A stretch of 64,000 nucleotides of DNA from Microbacterium azadirachtae (GCF_000956545.1 NZ_JYIT01000081.1:1-64000), one strand, 5' to 3'. Shown: positions 18,324 to 34,577, numbered from the stretch's first letter. Translations and numbers: made by a program. The notes: generated by a model from the letters alone, not told the origin.

Positions 18324-19064
18324 TCAGGAGTTGTCCGCGTTGTACCGGTCCAGCACGTCGCCGATGGATGCGTCCAGGACCAGTCCGCCCTTGTCCAGGT
18401 AGAGCCCCCGCGTGCAGAAGCGGCGCAGATCCTTCTCGTTGTGCGAGACGAAGAACAGCGTGCGCCCCTCGGCGAGCAGTTCGTCGATGCGCCGGTAGCA
18501 CTTGTCCCTGAAGGCCTTGTCCCCGACGGCGAGCACCTCGTCGACCAGCAGGATCGGCTCCTCCAGCTGGGACACGACGGAGAACGCGAGCCGGACCTTC
18601 ATGCCGTTGGACAGATGCTTGTACGGGGTGTCCTGGAACTTCTCCAGCTCGGCGAAGTCGATGATGTCGTCGTAGCGCGCGGAGACCTCGGCACGGCCCA
18701 TGCCGTGCAGACCCGCGGTGAGCCGCACGTTCTCGCGCACCGTGAGGTCGCCGACGAAGCCGCCGGTGAGCTCGATGAGCGGGGCGACGCCGCCGTGCAC
18801 GCGCACCTGCCCCTCGTCGGGCAGCATCACGCCCGCGACGAGCTTCAGCAGCGTCGACTTGCCCTGGCCGTTGCGGCCGACCACACCGATCGCCTCGCCG
18901 TGGCTCACGCGGAACGACACGTTCCGCAGCGCCCAGAACTCACCGGGCCTGTTCCGCCGCTTCTTGCCCGCGAAGAGGTCCTTGAAGCTGCGGCGTCCTC
19001 GGCGGCCCAGCCGGAACCGCACGCCGAGCCCGTCGACCTCGATCGCGGTGCGCTCCTGGTCCAT
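18324..19064 (-). CDS. wzt: Polysaccharide ABC transporter ATP-binding protein (Wzt type, no C-terminal domain)
   Basis: A 246-residue ATPase of a polysaccharide/teichoic-acid exporter. Walker A is GRNGQGKST (63-71), the signature is LSNGMKVRL, and Walker B is ILLVDEVLAVGD. The usual Wzt substrate-binding C-terminal domain is absent, like the mycobacterial galactan exporter ATPase Rv3781. Its start overlaps the stop of the permease by one base. Converging with the GlfT1-type operon, it is likely to export the galactofuranosyl glycan. Confidence 0.92.
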   Translation of the reverse strand: MDQERTAIEVDGLGVRFRLGRRGRRSFKDLFAGKKRRNRPGEFWALRNVSFRVSHGEAIGVVGRNGQGKSTLLKLVAGVMLPDEGQVRVHGGVAPLIELTGGFVGDLTVRENVRLTAGLHGMGRAEVSARYDDIIDFAELEKFQDTPYKHLSNGMKVRLAFSVVSQLEEPILLVDEVLAVGDKAFRDKCYRRIDELLAEGRTLFFVSHNEKDLRRFCTRGLYLDKGGLVLDASIGDVLDRYNADNS

Positions 19065-19858
19065 CACAGCTCCTTCAGCACGTCTCGCTCGAGGGAGCGG
19101 AAGGTGAACAGCCCGAGCGCGAGGAACACCAGGGTGACGACGACCCCGATGATCACCGGCTCCGGCTGCCACTGCCCCGGGAACAGCCCGACGCGGTACA
19201 GGGTGAAGATGCCCGACAGAGGATTGAGCGCTCCGAGGACGTGCAGCTCGTGCGGGAGGTCCTTGAAGCCGTAGATGATCGGCGAGACGTAGAACAGCGC
19301 CCGGAGGATCAGCGCCGTCGTGCGCTCGAGATCGGCCCAGAGCACGCAGAGGGGGGCGACCAGCAGCCCCAGCCCGATGAGGAGCACCGTCTGCCAGATC
19401 ATCGCCACGGGGAACAGCAGCAACGACCAGTTCGCCTTCGCCCCCGCGAACACGGCGAACAGCACCAGCACGGGAATCGCGAACGTGAACTCGAGGCCCT
19501 TGGTGACGATGACCCGCACCACCCAGATGGACCGCGGGATCGCGGTGGACCGGATCAGGCGGGCGTCCTTCTTGAACGCGCGGGTGAACTCGCCCACCGC
19601 CGTGTTGAACCACACCCAGGGCAGCAGCGCGGTGATGAGGAAGACGATGTACGGCTGCTCGCCGACCTGACCTCGGTGGAACACCTGCGTGAACACGAAC
19701 CAGTAGATCGCGCTCATGACCAGCGGATCCAGCACGGACCAGAGGTAGCCCAGCACGCTCGTCGCGTAGCGGACGCGGAGGTCGCGCGCCGACAGCAGCC
19801 ACAGCGAATGGAAATAGCGCCGGGGCGACCCGGGGGCGCCGGCCGTCGTGTGACTCAC
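19064..19858 (-). CDS. wzm: Polysaccharide ABC transporter permease (Wzm type)
   Basis: A 264-residue ABC-2 type permease with six membrane helices, starting with the amphipathic YATSVLGYLWSVLDPLVM segment typical of Wzm/TagG. It would flip a lipid-linked glycan across the membrane with the ATPase encoded just downstream. I chose GTG at 19858: TAGACT ends 7 nt before it and no RBS is visible for it or for the longer alternative at 19900. The overlap with wzt is a single base (TGATG). Confidence 0.9.
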   Translation of the reverse strand: MSHTTAGAPGSPRRYFHSLWLLSARDLRVRYATSVLGYLWSVLDPLVMSAIYWFVFTQVFHRGQVGEQPYIVFLITALLPWVWFNTAVGEFTRAFKKDARLIRSTAIPRSIWVVRVIVTKGLEFTFAIPVLVLFAVFAGAKANWSLLLFPVAMIWQTVLLIGLGLLVAPLCVLWADLERTTALILRALFYVSPIIYGFKDLPHELHVLGALNPLSGIFTLYRVGLFPGQWQPEPVIIGVVVTLVFLALGLFTFRSLERDVLKEL

Positions 19859-19865
19859 GGATCCG

Positions 19866-19871
19866 AGTCTA
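19866..19871 (-). promoter_or_regulatory. -10 hexamer of wzm-wzt, leaderless
   Basis: Minus-strand TAGACT ends 7 nt before the GTG at 19858, inside the 38-bp gap after the acyltransferase stop. It indicates that wzm-wzt has its own promoter. Confidence 0.55.
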
Positions 19872-19896
19872 TTCGGGGTCGCTGCTCGTCCCTGTG

Positions 19897-26311
<6,415 letters not shown>

Positions 26312-26322
<11 letters not shown>

Positions 26323-27211
26323 GGAACCGGCGCCATCCTCGCCGGGCGACCTCTGTCGCCCTCTGGCCGAGCGAGGTGCGCTCAGACAGCTGGCGGTCGA
26401 CCTCGTCCTGGATGTAGCGCGCGAGGTACAGCATCAGGCCGTCGCCGTGTGCCGCGGCGAAGGCCCGCAGCGCCTCGTCGCGGATCATGCGGTCGTACTT
26501 GTCGTGCTCGTCCGCCAGCGCGAACATGCTGTTGCCGAGGATCCCCTCGACCCCGCGACGCTGCATCCAGTACGCACCGACCCGGTCTCGCAGGTATCCG
26601 ATCGGGTGCAGCCGCAGCACACGGAGGTTGAACTCCCAGTCCTCGGCCGCGTGCACATCCTCCCGATAGAGCCCGACCTCGTCGTGCAGCGCACGACGGT
26701 AGACGTAGGCGATCGGGACGAATCGGTTGACCTGGAGCATGTCGGCGTATGTGACGCGAGTCATCTCGCCCCAGAACGGCTCGCGTCCGGTCTCGATCAG
26801 CCGCTCTCCGTCGATGCGCTCGTAGACGATCTCGGTCCGGGTCACGACCCCCGCGTCCTCGGGAGTGCGGTCGAGCCATGAGACCGCGTCGGCCAGGAAA
26901 TGCGGCGCCCAGAGATCGTCGTCGTCGTGGAGCACGACGAACTCGGTGGACAGCGCCTGCACACCCGCGTTCGCCGCCGCCGAGCGGCCCAGCCCGGTGG
27001 TGCGGTGGATCACCGACGCCCGGGGGCCGAGCTCCGAAGACAGCGCCGCCACGATCCGGTCCACCGGCGCGGGGTCTCCCCCGTCGTTCACCACGACCAC
27101 GGACCAGTCGGCGAAGCTCTGCCGGGCGATGTCGTGCAGCGCCCGCTCCAGGAAGACCGGCCGGTCCTTGGTCCTGACGACGACACCGACACGAGCGGAC
27201 GTTTCAGGCAA
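26312..27211 (-). CDS. GT2 family glycosyltransferase
   Basis: A 299-residue cytoplasmic GT2 enzyme with VVVRTKDRP at the N-terminus, VVVNDGGDP, and the metal-binding HDDDDLW. A later EDWEFNLR is the general-base region. Donor and acceptor are unknown. I chose the TTG at 27211: AGGAGA lies 5-6 nt before it and it gives a normal N-terminus. It is first in an operon with the GlfT2-like gene (11-nt overlap), so it may add a branch or primer residue on the same glycan. Confidence 0.88.
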
Positions 27212-27247
27212 GAGATCTCCTGTGGGAACCGGGGCTTCGATGCTCGA

Positions 27248-27253
27248 AGGCTA
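27248..27253 (-). promoter_or_regulatory. -10 hexamer for the GT2-glfT2 operon
   Basis: Minus-strand TAGCCT lies 36 nt before the TTG at 27211. It shares an 87-bp divergent promoter region with the glycosyltransferase at 27299. Confidence 0.45.
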
Positions 27254-27285
27254 CCATCTCCCGTTGTCGCGGCCCCGGGAGCGCC

Positions 27286-27291
27286 TAGACT
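27286..27291 (+). promoter_or_regulatory. -10 hexamer, leaderless start of the glycosyltransferase at 27299
   Basis: TAGACT ends 7 nt before the ATG at 27299. The same hexamer and a 6-7 nt gap precede the genes at 8303 and 19858. Confidence 0.55.
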
Positions 27292-27298
27292 CCGAAGG

Positions 27299-29440
27299 AT
27301 GCTGACCCGCCTCCGAGGACTCTGGCGCGCCGCGCGCTCTCTCCCCGTTCTCCGCCCCCTGCTGGGCGTCGCAGACCGGCTCTGGTGGGCGCGCACGATC
27401 CGCCGTGCGGACATCGTCGACACCCGGTTCGCGGCGGGCCAGCTCGGGCGGCCGGTCACGGACCGGCAAGCCGTCCGCGCCTACGTGCGGGGAGGCTTCC
27501 GGTCGGGTCTGACGCTCAATCCCCTGTTCGCGGAGCGTCTCGTATCGCGACAGCTGCCGGACGCGGATCGGGTGCCCGCGATGTACGCCTATCTGATCGC
27601 GGATCAGCGCGACCTCGAGACATCCCTGGCCTGGGATGCGCCGTCGTATGCACGATCCGACCGGTTCCGTCCCGGAACCCCGGGCGGAGTGCTCGGGAGC
27701 GCCTGGCGCGTGCTGCGGTCAGGCGGGACGATCGTCCTGCGCGGCGGAGGCTCCGCCGACCTCGGCGCGCTGCATGCCGCGGCGCTCGGGACGGCGAGCC
27801 CCGCGCGCCCCGCGGCGGACACCGTGCCGCACACGGTGCTGCACTGGCAGCTCGACGGGGACGACGCGGACGGCGAGGGCCTGCGCGGCGCTCTCGGCGT
27901 CCTCCGGGACGACGAGGTCGCGAGCGACGGCCTGCGCGTGATCCTGGAGCTGACGAACGCACCGCACGACGTCGGCATGCTCACCGGCCCGCTGCCTCTG
28001 GGCGACCCGCGCATCCGCGTCTTGCGGTACCCGCCCGCCGATGCAGAGCCCGCCGAGTCCCCCGCGGACGCGGTGATCGTCCGCCGAACGCCGGGCGCCG
28101 CCGTCACCGCAGAGACGATCCGCCGCCTCGTGACCGCCGCACGCCGAGGTCCTGTCGCGCCGGTGTGGATCTCCCCCGCGGGCGCGGTGGCCTCGGCGGG
28201 CCTCCTCTCCCTGGACGGCCGGGTCTACCGGGCGCTGCAGGACTTCCCTCGCGAGGACGCCGTGGCCACGGGCGATGAGCTCCTCGTGGCCGCGCTGGAC
28301 TCCCCCGTCGTCGCCGCGATCGCCGGCGACCGTCGTCCGCCGCGTACGCTGCTCGGCGAGAGCGTCATCGGGCCGCGAGCGGACCGAGCGCCGACCACGG
28401 AGGATCTCCCGGAATCTCCGCCTCCGACGCTCTCCCCCCGTGGTCTGCGCCACGCGGGCTGGACCGCAGGCGGCGGCACCGCCCGGCCGCGGTACGTCAA
28501 GGATCGCGCGACCGTCTCGCTTCCCGATGGCAGTGCCGCCCCGCGTCTGCGCTGGGCGATCAAGACCGCAGCCCCCGCGGGGCCGCAGGGCGAGTCCTGG
28601 GGGGAGACGCATTTCGCCCGTTCGCTCGCCGCCGCGCTCGAACGACTCGGCCAATACGTCGCCGTCGACTCCCGCCCTGCGCTCGACCGCGCGTCGTCCG
28701 AGTACGACGATGTCGTGCTGTGCCTGCGCGGCCCCCATCCCCTGCCTGCGCCGGACGTTCCGCACCGGCTGCTCTGGATCATCAGCCACCCGGACGAGGT
28801 CACCGGCGAGGAGGTCGCCGGATACGACCGCGTCTTCGCCGGTTCGGCGGCGTGGGCGCAGGAGGCCGCCGCGCGGTTCGACGTGCCGATCGAGCCGCTC
28901 CTGCAGTGCACAGACGCGCTCCGGTTCCGGCCCTCGGGAACCGCCCGAGGCGACGACCTGGTCTTCGTCGGCACCGCGCGCGGGATCGCGCGTCCCGCGG
29001 TCGTCGTGCCGCTGCAGGCCGGTCGGCATGTCCGCGTGTACGGGCCGGACTGGCGGGGCTACATCCCGGGTTCGGCGATCGTCGCGACGCACGTGCCGAA
29101 CGGAGAGCTCCCTGCGCTGTACGAGTCGGCCGGGGCCGTTCTCAACGACCACTGGCCCGCGATGCGCCGCGAGGGGTTCATCTCGAACCGTCTCTACGAC
29201 GTCGTCGCTGCGGGCGGTCGCGCGATCAGCGACCACGTCGACGGCATCGAGGCGATCTTCGGGAGGGCCGTGCGCACGTTCCGGGACGACGAGGAGCTCG
29301 TCGCCCTGACCGCGCCGCCGCTGGACCGGCATTTCCCGCCGGGATCGGAGCTCGTCGAGATCTCGGAGCGGATCCGCCGCGAGCACTCGTTCGACGCTCG
29401 CGCGCGAACCCTGCTCGACGCGGTCCTCGCCCGCCGGTGA
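27299..29440 (+). CDS. Large glycosyltransferase with a GT-B/CgeB-like C-terminal domain
   Basis: A 713-residue soluble protein. The first 390 residues are poorly conserved and I do not recognise them. The C-terminal part (about 420-713) looks like a group-1 glycosyltransferase of the CgeB-like kind, with WIISHPDEV, VFVGTARG, and YESAGAVLNDHW...FISNRLYDVVAAGG, the nucleotide-sugar binding region. It lies between the galactan part and the second part of the cluster and faces away from the GlfT2 operon, sharing its promoter gap. Substrate unknown. Confidence 0.8.
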   Translation: MLTRLRGLWRAARSLPVLRPLLGVADRLWWARTIRRADIVDTRFAAGQLGRPVTDRQAVRAYVRGGFRSGLTLNPLFAERLVSRQLPDADRVPAMYAYLIADQRDLETSLAWDAPSYARSDRFRPGTPGGVLGSAWRVLRSGGTIVLRGGGSADLGALHAAALGTASPARPAADTVPHTVLHWQLDGDDADGEGLRGALGVLRDDEVASDGLRVILELTNAPHDVGMLTGPLPLGDPRIRVLRYPPADAEPAESPADAVIVRRTPGAAVTAETIRRLVTAARRGPVAPVWISPAGAVASAGLLSLDGRVYRALQDFPREDAVATGDELLVAALDSPVVAAIAGDRRPPRTLLGESVIGPRADRAPTTEDLPESPPPTLSPRGLRHAGWTAGGGTARPRYVKDRATVSLPDGSAAPRLRWAIKTAAPAGPQGESWGETHFARSLAAALERLGQYVAVDSRPALDRASSEYDDVVLCLRGPHPLPAPDVPHRLLWIISHPDEVTGEEVAGYDRVFAGSAAWAQEAAARFDVPIEPLLQCTDALRFRPSGTARGDDLVFVGTARGIARPAVVVPLQAGRHVRVYGPDWRGYIPGSAIVATHVPNGELPALYESAGAVLNDHWPAMRREGFISNRLYDVVAAGGRAISDHVDGIEAIFGRAVRTFRDDEELVALTAPPLDRHFPPGSELVEISERIRREHSFDARARTLLDAVLARR

Positions 29441-29447
29441 CGCTCGG

Positions 29448-31184
29448 TCAGCGAGGGCGGCGCATCAGGTCCGCACCGGTCGAGCCGACGGGCGAGACGA
29501 CGTGCGTCCATCCCTTGGCCTCAAGGTCGTCCATCGTGTGGGGGACGCCCGGATTGACCAGGATGAAGTCCGAGGAGTAGGTGTCGGCGATCCCGATCAA
29601 CTGGTCCGCGGAGAGGGTGTTGTAGAGCAGCGGTCCCGGTGCGACGCACTGCTGGAAGCCGCCGAGGTCCTCGATCCGCTTCTGCCACTCCCGCCACGGC
29701 GCGCCGCCGTACGGAACGTCCTTGCAGTCCACGACCACGGCCCGTTGCGTGACGAGCTTCGCCCATTCGTCCCGGGGGGACGCGACGATCACGTCTCCGG
29801 ACGGGACCACGTCCCGCACCTCCTTGCCCCATTCCTGCAGCTCCGTGCTCCCGATGAAGGTGAAGTTCGGCGCGCGGAGAACCATGCCTCCGTTCACCGC
29901 GCTGAGCAGCACGACGAGGAGCCCGCTGGAGATCGTGACGAGCCTCAGGTCGGCGTCGTCGACCCCTCGCCGGTGACGCGCGACGAGATACCAGGCGAAC
30001 GGGACGAGCAGCGCCAACCCCAGCAGGATCGCCCTCGTCCTCGACGGAGCAGGCAGGTACGGCGTGTACAGCACCGCGATCCAGGCGACGCCCCAGATGC
30101 CTGCAATGATCAGCAGGCGCCATCCTCGCGCACGCGTGAGGAGGGGAGCGAACGCTCCCCAGATGGCGAACGGGAGGAGCACGGCGGCGAGGCGGTACAC
30201 GTTCACCCCCTGCGCGAGGGTGCCGAGCAACGGGATGCGCAGCAGATCGACGAGGAATCCGCCGGAGTACCCCAGCAGCGCGAGCCCCACGGTCGTCAGC
30301 CACAGCCAGCGCTTCGCGGCGGGCACCAGGAAGACGCTGAGCGCGCAGAGCACGATCATCCCGATCGACGAAGCGATCTCCTTCCCCGTCCACAGATGGG
30401 CGGCGCAGTGATAGGGGATGATCTTGTCGCAGATCTGCACGAAGTCCTGCAGGTTCGAGGCGACCGGCCGGATGATGAGCCCGAACGCGACGAACCCTCC
30501 CGTGAGCACCAGTGCGACGGACATGGCCCGGTCGAGCCTGCGCTCGCGGATCGCCGTCGAGATCAGCATGGCGACGAGCAGCACCAGCACGATGGATCCT
30601 TGCTGCACGTGCAGGATCGCGATGAGCGGAGCGACGACGATCACGATGAGCCGGCGCTCGCAGAGCATGGCCGCGAGAACGAGATAGATCAGGTTCGCGG
30701 ACTGCACCGCCGGAAGCGCCATCGCGATGAGCGGTGACCCCGTCCCGCCCATCATCCAGGGCATCACAGCCATGACGAGCGTGACGGCGATGCCCATGGC
30801 CCAGGGAGCACCGGGGACGAAACGGTGGGCCAGGAGCGAGGTCGCCGCGCCCGCCGCAAGGAGGCCCGCCATCCACAGCAGGGCGTACACGGCGGAGAGC
30901 GCACCGAGGGATTCGCCCATCATCGTGATCAGATCGAAGAACCAGTGCGGCTGCGGTGCGGCCTGCATGAACCAGTCGTTCTTGAAGGCGTCCGGGTGCA
31001 CCCAGCTCAAGCCCTCGGGCGACAACACGAAGTGGTCGCCGGTTCCTGCGACGTAGCCGCCCCCCGCTGTGCTCCAGACCCCCAGGATGCCCATGAGCGC
31101 CGCGAGCACCAGTGGAAGCAGGATCCGGCTGACGCGGGGGCTGATGAGAGCGCGCGACGGCACCGAAAGCTGTTCTCCAGGCAT
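29448..31184 (-). CDS. Multi-pass membrane protein of unknown function, GT-C-like layout
   Basis: A 578-residue protein with about 12 membrane helices in residues 15-440 and an outer C-terminal domain of about 130 residues. The first outer loop after helix 1 has acidic motifs (TGDHF, FKNDWF) in the place where GT-C transferases keep their catalytic Asp. The layout and context suggest a lipid-linked sugar transferase, but I do not recognise the family. ATG at 31184 has AGGGA 6 nt upstream; the extra 88 in-frame residues before it look non-coding. TAGGAT on the minus strand (31293-31288) is a candidate -10. Confidence 0.75.
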   Translation of the reverse strand: MPGEQLSVPSRALISPRVSRILLPLVLAALMGILGVWSTAGGGYVAGTGDHFVLSPEGLSWVHPDAFKNDWFMQAAPQPHWFFDLITMMGESLGALSAVYALLWMAGLLAAGAATSLLAHRFVPGAPWAMGIAVTLVMAVMPWMMGGTGSPLIAMALPAVQSANLIYLVLAAMLCERRLIVIVVAPLIAILHVQQGSIVLVLLVAMLISTAIRERRLDRAMSVALVLTGGFVAFGLIIRPVASNLQDFVQICDKIIPYHCAAHLWTGKEIASSIGMIVLCALSVFLVPAAKRWLWLTTVGLALLGYSGGFLVDLLRIPLLGTLAQGVNVYRLAAVLLPFAIWGAFAPLLTRARGWRLLIIAGIWGVAWIAVLYTPYLPAPSRTRAILLGLALLVPFAWYLVARHRRGVDDADLRLVTISSGLLVVLLSAVNGGMVLRAPNFTFIGSTELQEWGKEVRDVVPSGDVIVASPRDEWAKLVTQRAVVVDCKDVPYGGAPWREWQKRIEDLGGFQQCVAPGPLLYNTLSADQLIGIADTYSSDFILVNPGVPHTMDDLEAKGWTHVVSPVGSTGADLMRRPR

Positions 31185-31406
31185 GTTGATCCCTCGCTGT
31201 GCAGGTGGACTCCGCAGAATGACGACCGCTCGCGCGGACGCCCCGCCTGAGCAGGGGATGGCGGCGCGCGTGACACAGCCGGTCCTCATCCTAACGTCCC
31301 TCCCCCGTCGGACCGTCGAGGACGTGTTCCGAGCCGCACCGCCGCGATCGCGTCGCAGCGATGCGTCCCTGCCCTTGGCCGTGCGGCTCCCGGCGCCGCC
31401 GCACAG

Positions 31407-31412
31407 TACTGT
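31407..31412 (+). promoter_or_regulatory. -10 hexamer, leaderless GTG start at 31419
   Basis: TACTGT ends 6 nt before the GTG at 31419, with no Shine-Dalgarno in between. Confidence 0.5.
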
Positions 31413-31418
31413 ATTGGG

Positions 31419-33332
31419 GTGAGTAGTGTGCGACATGGTGGCCGTCATCCTCTGATCCGGGCAGATGACATGCTCCCCTGGCCCCGCTCGACCTCCGCAC
31501 TGCTGATCGCCGTGGGAGCGGCGCTCGCAGCACTGTCCTTCGTCGTCGTGCTCGCGATGCCGCGCCTTCCGCTGCCGGGGGCAGACGCCGCCCCGTGGTC
31601 GGAGGCCACCGCCGCGACCGGGGGTCTCGGCGGCATCGACCTCCTGGAGCGCTTCCTCACCTCGATCGCGGGAACGGCGGCCGTCGCGGACGGGCTCGCC
31701 CTCGCGCAGGCGCTCGTCCTCGCCCTGCCGTTGCTGTGGCTGCCGGTCGCCGTGGCAAGGGTGTTCCGGCGTGCCAGAGCGGGGTATGCGCTGATCCTCG
31801 CACCGCCGCTGCTGTGGCTTCTCAACAACGGCACGATCCTGATCGGAACGCAGTTCGGTCTCGTGAACGACGCGAGTCCGCTCCGCGTCCCGGCGTCACA
31901 CGGCATCGCCGGCTCGCTCGTCTTCCTGACCCTTTCTCTCGGCCTGCTCTTCAGCACCTACCGGATGAGCGGCTGGCGGCTGACCGCCGCCGTGCTGCTG
32001 CTGGTCGCCGCGACGCTGCTGACCGGGATGTTCGGCTGGCTGAACGGCGTCGTCTCGGCGACCGCGCTCGGTGTCGTCCTCGCACGCAGCACGCCTCGCC
32101 GGCTGCGCGTGCGCGCACCGTTCGGGCTGCTCGCCGCGGTCCTCCTCGCGGCGCTCGCGGTCGCCGCCCACGCCGCGGTCGCCGCTGATCCGAGCACCCC
32201 CGCCGTCGTCCACCCCTCCGGCGATGTCCTGCGCGGACTGCTCGCGACCCTGAAGCAGTTCGGGGCGATGCTGATCTTCGTGATCGTCGGGCTGCTCCTG
32301 GCGTTCACCCGCCGCGCGCCGCAGCGCCGCTCACTGGTCGCCGGCGTGCTGATCGCCAGCCCGGCCGTCATCGCCGGGCTGGTCTACCCCGCCGTCACGG
32401 CGCCCAACCTCTACACGTTCACGCTGCTGTCGGCGGCTCTCGGCTACCTGGTCCTGATCGCCCTCGGCGCCCTCGCCTGGTCGATCACGTCCATGCCTGC
32501 GCACGTCCGCGCGATCGAGCGCTCGCGGGTCAGCGGCCGAGGTCCGCACGACCTCTCGACCGCCTCGATGCGGCCGCCCGTCGGGCTGAGCGTCGTGGTC
32601 CCCACGCGCAACGGGACCGACGTGCTCGAAGAGACTCTCGATGCGCTCGGACGGGCGCTGAGCGCCGACGACGAGGTCATCGTCGTGGAGAACGGCTCCA
32701 CGGACGGCACGACCGACATGGTGCGCGACATCCAGTCCCGCTGGCCGTACAGCGCAGAGCTGATACTGCGTCATTCCCCGCCCGGGCTCGGCGAAGCCCT
32801 GCGTGTGGGAACGCTCGCGACCCGTGGGGAGCGGCTGCTGCTCACCGCAGACGATCTGCCCTTCGGGTTCACGGATCTCGACGGGTTCCGGCGGCTCGAT
32901 CCCTCGACGATCGTCGCCATCGGGTCCAAGGCGCATCCCGAGTCCGACGTCGTCCGCAGCAGGACGCGCACGATCCAGTCGCGCATCTTCCGGTTCCTTC
33001 GCTCCGCCCTCTTGCAGTCACGCGTCGGCGACAGCCAGGGCACCCTTTGGGTGGACGGCGAATGGGGGCGTTCCTTCGCCCGTGTCTCGCGGGAGAGCGG
33101 GCTCATGTGGACCACGGAGCTGGTGCTCGCCGCAGAGCAGCAGCGCAACATCGTCGCCGAGGTCCCCGTCGCCCTTGCCCCTCGGCATGAGACCGGCGCG
33201 AGCCGATTCCGCCTCGGTGACGCATGGCGCTCGTTCGTCGGATTCACCCGCCTCGCCGTCTACAAGGACGACTACTGCAACGAGGACTGGATCCGCTCCA
33301 CGCGACCCGAGCTGAGCGCTGCGGACCGCTGA
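31419..33332 (+). CDS. Membrane domain fused to a C-terminal GT2 glycosyltransferase
   Basis: A 637-residue protein. Residues about 25-365 form nine or ten membrane helices. Residues about 388-600 are a GT2 domain starting LSVVVPTRNG, with VIVVENGSTDGT and LLLTADDLPFGF as the likely metal site. The usual GT2 order is catalytic domain first and helices after; here it is reversed. The N-terminal region could be a flippase-like or polymerase-like module feeding the transferase. Substrate unknown. GTG at 31419 is chosen from the -10 position; ATG at 31470 is an alternative. Confidence 0.82.
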   Translation: MSSVRHGGRHPLIRADDMLPWPRSTSALLIAVGAALAALSFVVVLAMPRLPLPGADAAPWSEATAATGGLGGIDLLERFLTSIAGTAAVADGLALAQALVLALPLLWLPVAVARVFRRARAGYALILAPPLLWLLNNGTILIGTQFGLVNDASPLRVPASHGIAGSLVFLTLSLGLLFSTYRMSGWRLTAAVLLLVAATLLTGMFGWLNGVVSATALGVVLARSTPRRLRVRAPFGLLAAVLLAALAVAAHAAVAADPSTPAVVHPSGDVLRGLLATLKQFGAMLIFVIVGLLLAFTRRAPQRRSLVAGVLIASPAVIAGLVYPAVTAPNLYTFTLLSAALGYLVLIALGALAWSITSMPAHVRAIERSRVSGRGPHDLSTASMRPPVGLSVVVPTRNGTDVLEETLDALGRALSADDEVIVVENGSTDGTTDMVRDIQSRWPYSAELILRHSPPGLGEALRVGTLATRGERLLLTADDLPFGFTDLDGFRRLDPSTIVAIGSKAHPESDVVRSRTRTIQSRIFRFLRSALLQSRVGDSQGTLWVDGEWGRSFARVSRESGLMWTTELVLAAEQQRNIVAEVPVALAPRHETGASRFRLGDAWRSFVGFTRLAVYKDDYCNEDWIRSTRPELSAADR

Positions 33333-33344
33333 GCGCACGTCACG

Positions 33345-34577
33345 CTAGCCCGCCGGGAGAGTCGGCGGGGCCTGCGAGAAGTAGCGCTCGGTGAAGACGT
33401 AGAGGACCGTGTCGGCCCCGCACTTCTTCGCCGCAGCGGCGACGTCGGGACGCTGGCTGCTGCTCTTGTCTCCGTAGTCGAGGTTGTGACGAATCTGGCA
33501 CGTGCTCTGGAACGCCTGCGCCCAGGTCGGCGCGAGGGCCTCACCCGTCGAGTCGCGCACGATCAGCGCGCGCCCGGCACCGGACTCGCTCTCGGTCTGG
33601 GCAGGAAGATCGAGCATCCCCACCGCTCCGTCCGCGGGCCCGGCCTTCTTCTTCCCGTCGGCCCCGGTGATGACGGACTTCACCGATCCGTGCTCGCCGG
33701 CTGTCACCGGGATCGTCCAGTCGTTCGGCGTCGACGAATCCCCATACGGGGTGAACTCGTTCGCCGCGGCGACGCGCTGCACACCTGTCACAGCCGGAAC
33801 CTGGATCTTCGACCACACCGAACCCGGGTACAGGTCCGCAGCGCACGCGACGGTCTGACGCCACGCGGAGTACGCCCCGTACGGCGTCCAATGCGAATTG
33901 ACGGCGGAGTAGACGGGGGCGGTCTGCTTCGCCTGCTGCAGCGCATCTCTCACATCGACCACGGGCAGGTCACCGGTGTGCTGCAGGAACTGCTCCAGGT
34001 GGGTGCGTCCCTGCAGGTCCTGAGTCCACTCGGGGAGCTCCTCGCGGTAGAGCTCCCACTTTGCGGGCGCCACCACGATCACGAGGTTCCGCCCGTCCTC
34101 GCGCAGCTGCTTGTCGAGACCGTCGAAATAGGTCACCCACTGGGCGAGCTGCGGATCGAGCCACGGCGCCCTTCCGAGTGCCTGGGAGAAGTTCTGCGAC
34201 TGGCCGTCCCCCCAGAAGTTGAAGCCGTCCCGCCCCTCGACCCGCATTCCCTGCACGTCCGGGTGCGCGGCGAACGCCGCTTCCGAGGCGGCGGTGCGCG
34301 GTCCGAGCCAGATATCCGAGGGATGGTCGGGGAACTGCGTGGATGTGCAGCTCGCCGGGAGCGAGGCCTGCTGGGAAGCCTGAGCCAGGACGCTCCTCTG
34401 CTGCTGAAGTGCCGCCTCATGCCGCGCGAACCGCGTGCCGGCACCGATCACGGCCAGGATCAGCACGACGACCATCAGCAGCGCCAGAGGAACGAAGTGC
34501 CAGATCCGGCGAGCTCTGGATCGCGGCTTGTCCTGCTCGACGGCGTGCACACTGTGCAGCGGAGTGCCACTGCTCAC
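33345..34577 (-). CDS. AlgX/AlgJ-like SGNH-type O-acetyltransferase protein
   Basis: A 410-residue protein with a short cytoplasmic N-terminus, one membrane helix (about 27-48) and an extracytoplasmic domain. The domain has the AlgJ/AlgX family marks GRDGFNFWGD, IVVAPAKWELY and VNSHWTPYG, the last carrying the catalytic His. The nucleophile block reads IVRDSTGEA where GDSF-like sequence is usual. In alginate systems these proteins acetylate the exported polymer with a membrane O-acyltransferase; here the partner gene overlaps it by 4 nt (GTGA). GTG at 34577 is chosen from that overlap. Confidence 0.85.
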   Translation of the reverse strand: MSSGTPLHSVHAVEQDKPRSRARRIWHFVPLALLMVVVLILAVIGAGTRFARHEAALQQQRSVLAQASQQASLPASCTSTQFPDHPSDIWLGPRTAASEAAFAAHPDVQGMRVEGRDGFNFWGDGQSQNFSQALGRAPWLDPQLAQWVTYFDGLDKQLREDGRNLVIVVAPAKWELYREELPEWTQDLQGRTHLEQFLQHTGDLPVVDVRDALQQAKQTAPVYSAVNSHWTPYGAYSAWRQTVACAADLYPGSVWSKIQVPAVTGVQRVAAANEFTPYGDSSTPNDWTIPVTAGEHGSVKSVITGADGKKKAGPADGAVGMLDLPAQTESESGAGRALIVRDSTGEALAPTWAQAFQSTCQIRHNLDYGDKSSSQRPDVAAAAKKCGADTVLYVFTERYFSQAPPTLPAG

